Source: an uncultured Verrucomicrobium sp.
GTDB taxonomy: Bacteria; Verrucomicrobiota; Verrucomicrobiia; Methylacidiphilales; GAS474
Assembly: GCA_903889845.1 (NCBI GenBank)
Contig: CAISZB010000115.1
Location: 1-7,134 of the forward strand
Reading direction: 5' to 3'
DNA: 7,134 bases
Part shown: one piece after another, positions 5,557 to 7,134 of the stretch
Layout: every line of letters starts with the position of its first letter
How positions within the stretch are numbered: the stretch's first letter is position 1
Program-made: the position numbers and the translations under genes
The notes under the pieces: model-generated
What the model was told of the DNA's origin: nothing
Databases searched by the model: none
What the model saw: only the letters and a program-made list of their open reading frames with translations

Positions 5557-7083
5557 ATGAATTTCCACTCCCTCGCCTATTGGCACGACCGCCGGCATCA
5601 GGACGCCCACACGCACCGGCATCTCCCCGCAGGCTTTCCCAAGCTCTCCTCGTTTCTGCCCTTCGTCCTCGGCGGCGCGATGGCGCTCCTTCCGCCGCCT
5701 CCCGGCCTGGCCCAGTATAGCTGGTATTACGTCGCCCTTTTCGTGACGGTGATCGGCTGCCTGATCTCCGAACCGATTCCCGCCGCCGCCGTCGGCTTCG
5801 TCGGCGTCGCCGTCGCCGCGATCGCCGCCCCCTGGGTGATGTTCAGCCCGGAACAGCTGGCGCAGACCGGATTCAACGCGAAGGCGGCGGCCATCAACTG
5901 GGCCCTCTCCGGCTTCTCCAACTCGACCGTCTGGCTCATCTTCGCCGCCTTCGTCTTCTCCCTCGGCTACGAAAAGACCGGCCTGGGGCGGCGCATCGCC
6001 CTGATGCTGGTCTCGAAGCTGGGCGGCAACACCCTCTCCCTCGGCTACGCGATCATGGTCTCCGACGTGGTGCTGGCCCCGTTCACGCCGTCGAACACGG
6101 CGCGGAGCGGCGGCACGATCTACCCGGTCATCAAGAACCTCCCCGAACTCTACGGCTCGAAACCGAACGACGTCTCCTCCCGGAAGATCGGCGGCTACCT
6201 GATGTGGACGGCGGTCGCGTCGACCTGCATCACCTCTTCGCTCTTCCTCACCGGCCTCGCCCCGAACCTCCTTGCCCTCGAACTGGTCCGCAAGACGGCC
6301 CACATCGACATCACCTGGTCCCACTGGTTCCTCGGCTTCCTCCCGGTCGGCGTCATCCTGCTCGCCGCCACGCCGTGGCTCGCCTACCGCTTTTACCCGC
6401 CGGAGATCACCCGCAGTCCCGAGGTCCAGACGTGGGCGAAGGCCGAGCTGGCCAAGCAGGGGCCGCTCTCGGCGAAGGAAATCGTCCTCATCGTCCTCGT
6501 CGTCGGGGCCTTGGCCCTCTGGATCTTCGGGACCAGCGTCGTCGATCCCACCACCGCCGCCCTCCTCGTCGTCGCCCTGCTGGTGGTGACCCGGACGATT
6601 GCGTGGACCGACGTCCTCGAAGACCGCCCCGCGTGGAATACCCTCGTCTGGTTCGGCACCCTGGTCCCCCTGGCGGGCGGCCTCGTGCAGACGGGCGTCG
6701 TCAAATGGCTCGCCGGATTGGCCGGGGCCCCGCTCGCCCATCTCTCCGTCACGGGGGCCCTGGTCGCCCTGGTCGTGGCGTTCTTCCTCCTCCACTACCT
6801 CTTCGCCAGCGTCACCGCCCACGTCACCGCCCTCATGCCCGTGATGCTCGCCCTCGCCGCCGCCGTCCCCGGCATGCCGATGGAGACCGCCGCCCTGGTG
6901 CTCTGCCTCAGCCTCGGCATCATGGGAATCATCTCCCCCTACGGCACCGGCCCCAGCCCCGTCTACGCGGGCAGCGGCTTCCTCCCGGGCCGGGATTACT
7001 GGCGGTTGGGCGCCCTGTTCGGGCTGTTCAATCTGGTGGTGTTCCTGGGCGTGGGGCTGCCGATGATCCTGTGGTTTAGGTAA
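5557..7083 (+). CDS. DASS-family di/tricarboxylate transporter (CitT/TtdT/2-oxoglutarate-malate translocator type)
   Basis: 508 residues, 12 or more hydrophobic segments, an inner-membrane carrier. The two DASS substrate/ion motifs are present: SNT at 179-181 within APFTPSNTARSGGTIYP, and SVT at 418-420 within FASVTAHVTALMPVMLA. ISEPIPAAAVGF (near 70) and the closing PYGTGPSPVYAGSGFLPGRD place it with the CitT/TtdT/YbhI and plastid DiT1 branch, whose members exchange citrate, tartrate, succinate, malate or 2-oxoglutarate. Exact substrate cannot be read from sequence. The first about 30 residues form a tail beyond the usual family start, with His at 4, 10, 14, 18, 20 and 22. ATG 5557 is the first start after an in-frame stop at 5524, and no other ATG, GTG or TTG lies before the first membrane segment, so the tail is probably real. 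AAGGGGG (5537-5543) is a distant possible ribosome site. The 104-bp gap and inverted repeats suggest a separate transcription unit. Confidence 0.95.
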   Translation: MNFHSLAYWHDRRHQDAHTHRHLPAGFPKLSSFLPFVLGGAMALLPPPPGLAQYSWYYVALFVTVIGCLISEPIPAAAVGFVGVAVAAIAAPWVMFSPEQLAQTGFNAKAAAINWALSGFSNSTVWLIFAAFVFSLGYEKTGLGRRIALMLVSKLGGNTLSLGYAIMVSDVVLAPFTPSNTARSGGTIYPVIKNLPELYGSKPNDVSSRKIGGYLMWTAVASTCITSSLFLTGLAPNLLALELVRKTAHIDITWSHWFLGFLPVGVILLAATPWLAYRFYPPEITRSPEVQTWAKAELAKQGPLSAKEIVLIVLVVGALALWIFGTSVVDPTTAALLVVALLVVTRTIAWTDVLEDRPAWNTLVWFGTLVPLAGGLVQTGVVKWLAGLAGAPLAHLSVTGALVALVVAFFLLHYLFASVTAHVTALMPVMLALAAAVPGMPMETAALVLCLSLGIMGIISPYGTGPSPVYAGSGFLPGRDYWRLGALFGLFNLVVFLGVGLPMILWFR

Positions 7084-7134
7084 AGCCCTTCGGGACCGGG
7101 TAGAGTCGCTTCGCTTCCCTGTACAGGTGGAGGC
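7076..7134 (-). CDS. Possible 3' end of a convergent gene (18 residues visible)
   Basis: Reading the minus strand inward from the right edge gives LHLYREAKRLYPVPKGFT followed by TAA (7078-7076). It would overlap the transporter's last codons by 8 bp tail to tail. Codons are G/C-ending like the rest of the window, but so few residues prove little. The same stretch is the right copy of the short repeat, so this may be repeat sequence rather than a gene. No product can be named. Confidence 0.25.
   Translation of the reverse strand, partial: LHLYREAKRLYPVPKGFT
7086..7118 (+). repeat. Right copy of the short 3'-end repeat
   Basis: It begins 3 nt after the transporter stop codon. Plus-strand 7086-7109 matches minus-strand 59-36 at 21 of 24 positions, with weaker similarity continuing to 7118. 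In the transporter transcript it contains CCUUCGG, a UUCG-tetraloop hairpin with a very short stem (7087-7094) and no T-tract. Each copy lies at the 3' end of the gene reading towards it, in the same relative orientation. Confidence 0.5.

Noticed and set aside
7118..7127. Perfect palindrome CCTGTACAGG
   Set aside because: A 10-bp palindrome at the window edge overlapping the repeat; it does not fit the spaced CTG-N10-CAG LexA box and has no visible gene start next to it.
1..7134. tRNA or rRNA genes, CRISPR arrays, transposases or phage genes
   Set aside because: No regularly spaced direct repeats, transposase motifs or recognisable RNA gene features were seen on either strand. The window reads as ordinary chromosomal coding sequence.

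Overview
The window is high-GC bacterial DNA, about two thirds G+C, with dense protein coding, strong G/C preference at third codon positions and one AT-rich divergent intergenic patch. The best guess at origin is a Verrucomicrobia-like or other PVC-superphylum bacterium. This rests on a long-form NfeD next to FloA, a membrane-anchored Pro-rich third partner, an Aer-type chemoreceptor, and several genes that have C-rich leaders rather than Shine-Dalgarno sites. That placement is inference; no rRNA or marker gene is present to settle it.

Layout: (1) On the minus strand, positions 1-1683 hold a chemoreceptor with an Aer-like PAS domain, a membrane hairpin, a HAMP-like segment and a complete MCP signalling domain. 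Its C-terminus reads into G-rich low-complexity sequence and off the left edge without a stop. (2) Positions 1684-1848 are a divergent control region. (3) On the plus strand, four closely spaced genes (gaps of 30, 35 and 35 bp) form a probable cell-envelope operon: an L,D-transpeptidase-fold protein whose catalytic Cys is replaced by Ser, a long NfeD membrane serine protease, the flotillin-like FloA, and a small anchored Pro/Ala-rich protein of unknown function. (4) A 104-bp gap with two inverted repeats precedes a complete DASS-family (CitT/TtdT-like) di/tricarboxylate transporter with a His-rich N-terminal tail. (5) The last about 50 bp hold a short repeat and possibly the 3' end of a convergent minus-strand gene.

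How the genes work together: NfeD and FloA are a known partnership (membrane-microdomain scaffold plus membrane protease/OB-fold partner). Co-transcription with a YkuD-fold peptidoglycan protein and a small anchored protein suggests a module acting at the membrane-wall interface. The transporter (organic acid exchange) and the chemoreceptor (probable redox or energy taxis) look like separate transcription units.

The observations most worth following are the Cys-to-Ser change in an otherwise canonical YkuD active site, and a short repeat (21 of 24 positions identical) that lies near both window ends. In both places it sits at the 3' end of the outward-reading gene and contains a CUUCGG hairpin in the transcript sense.
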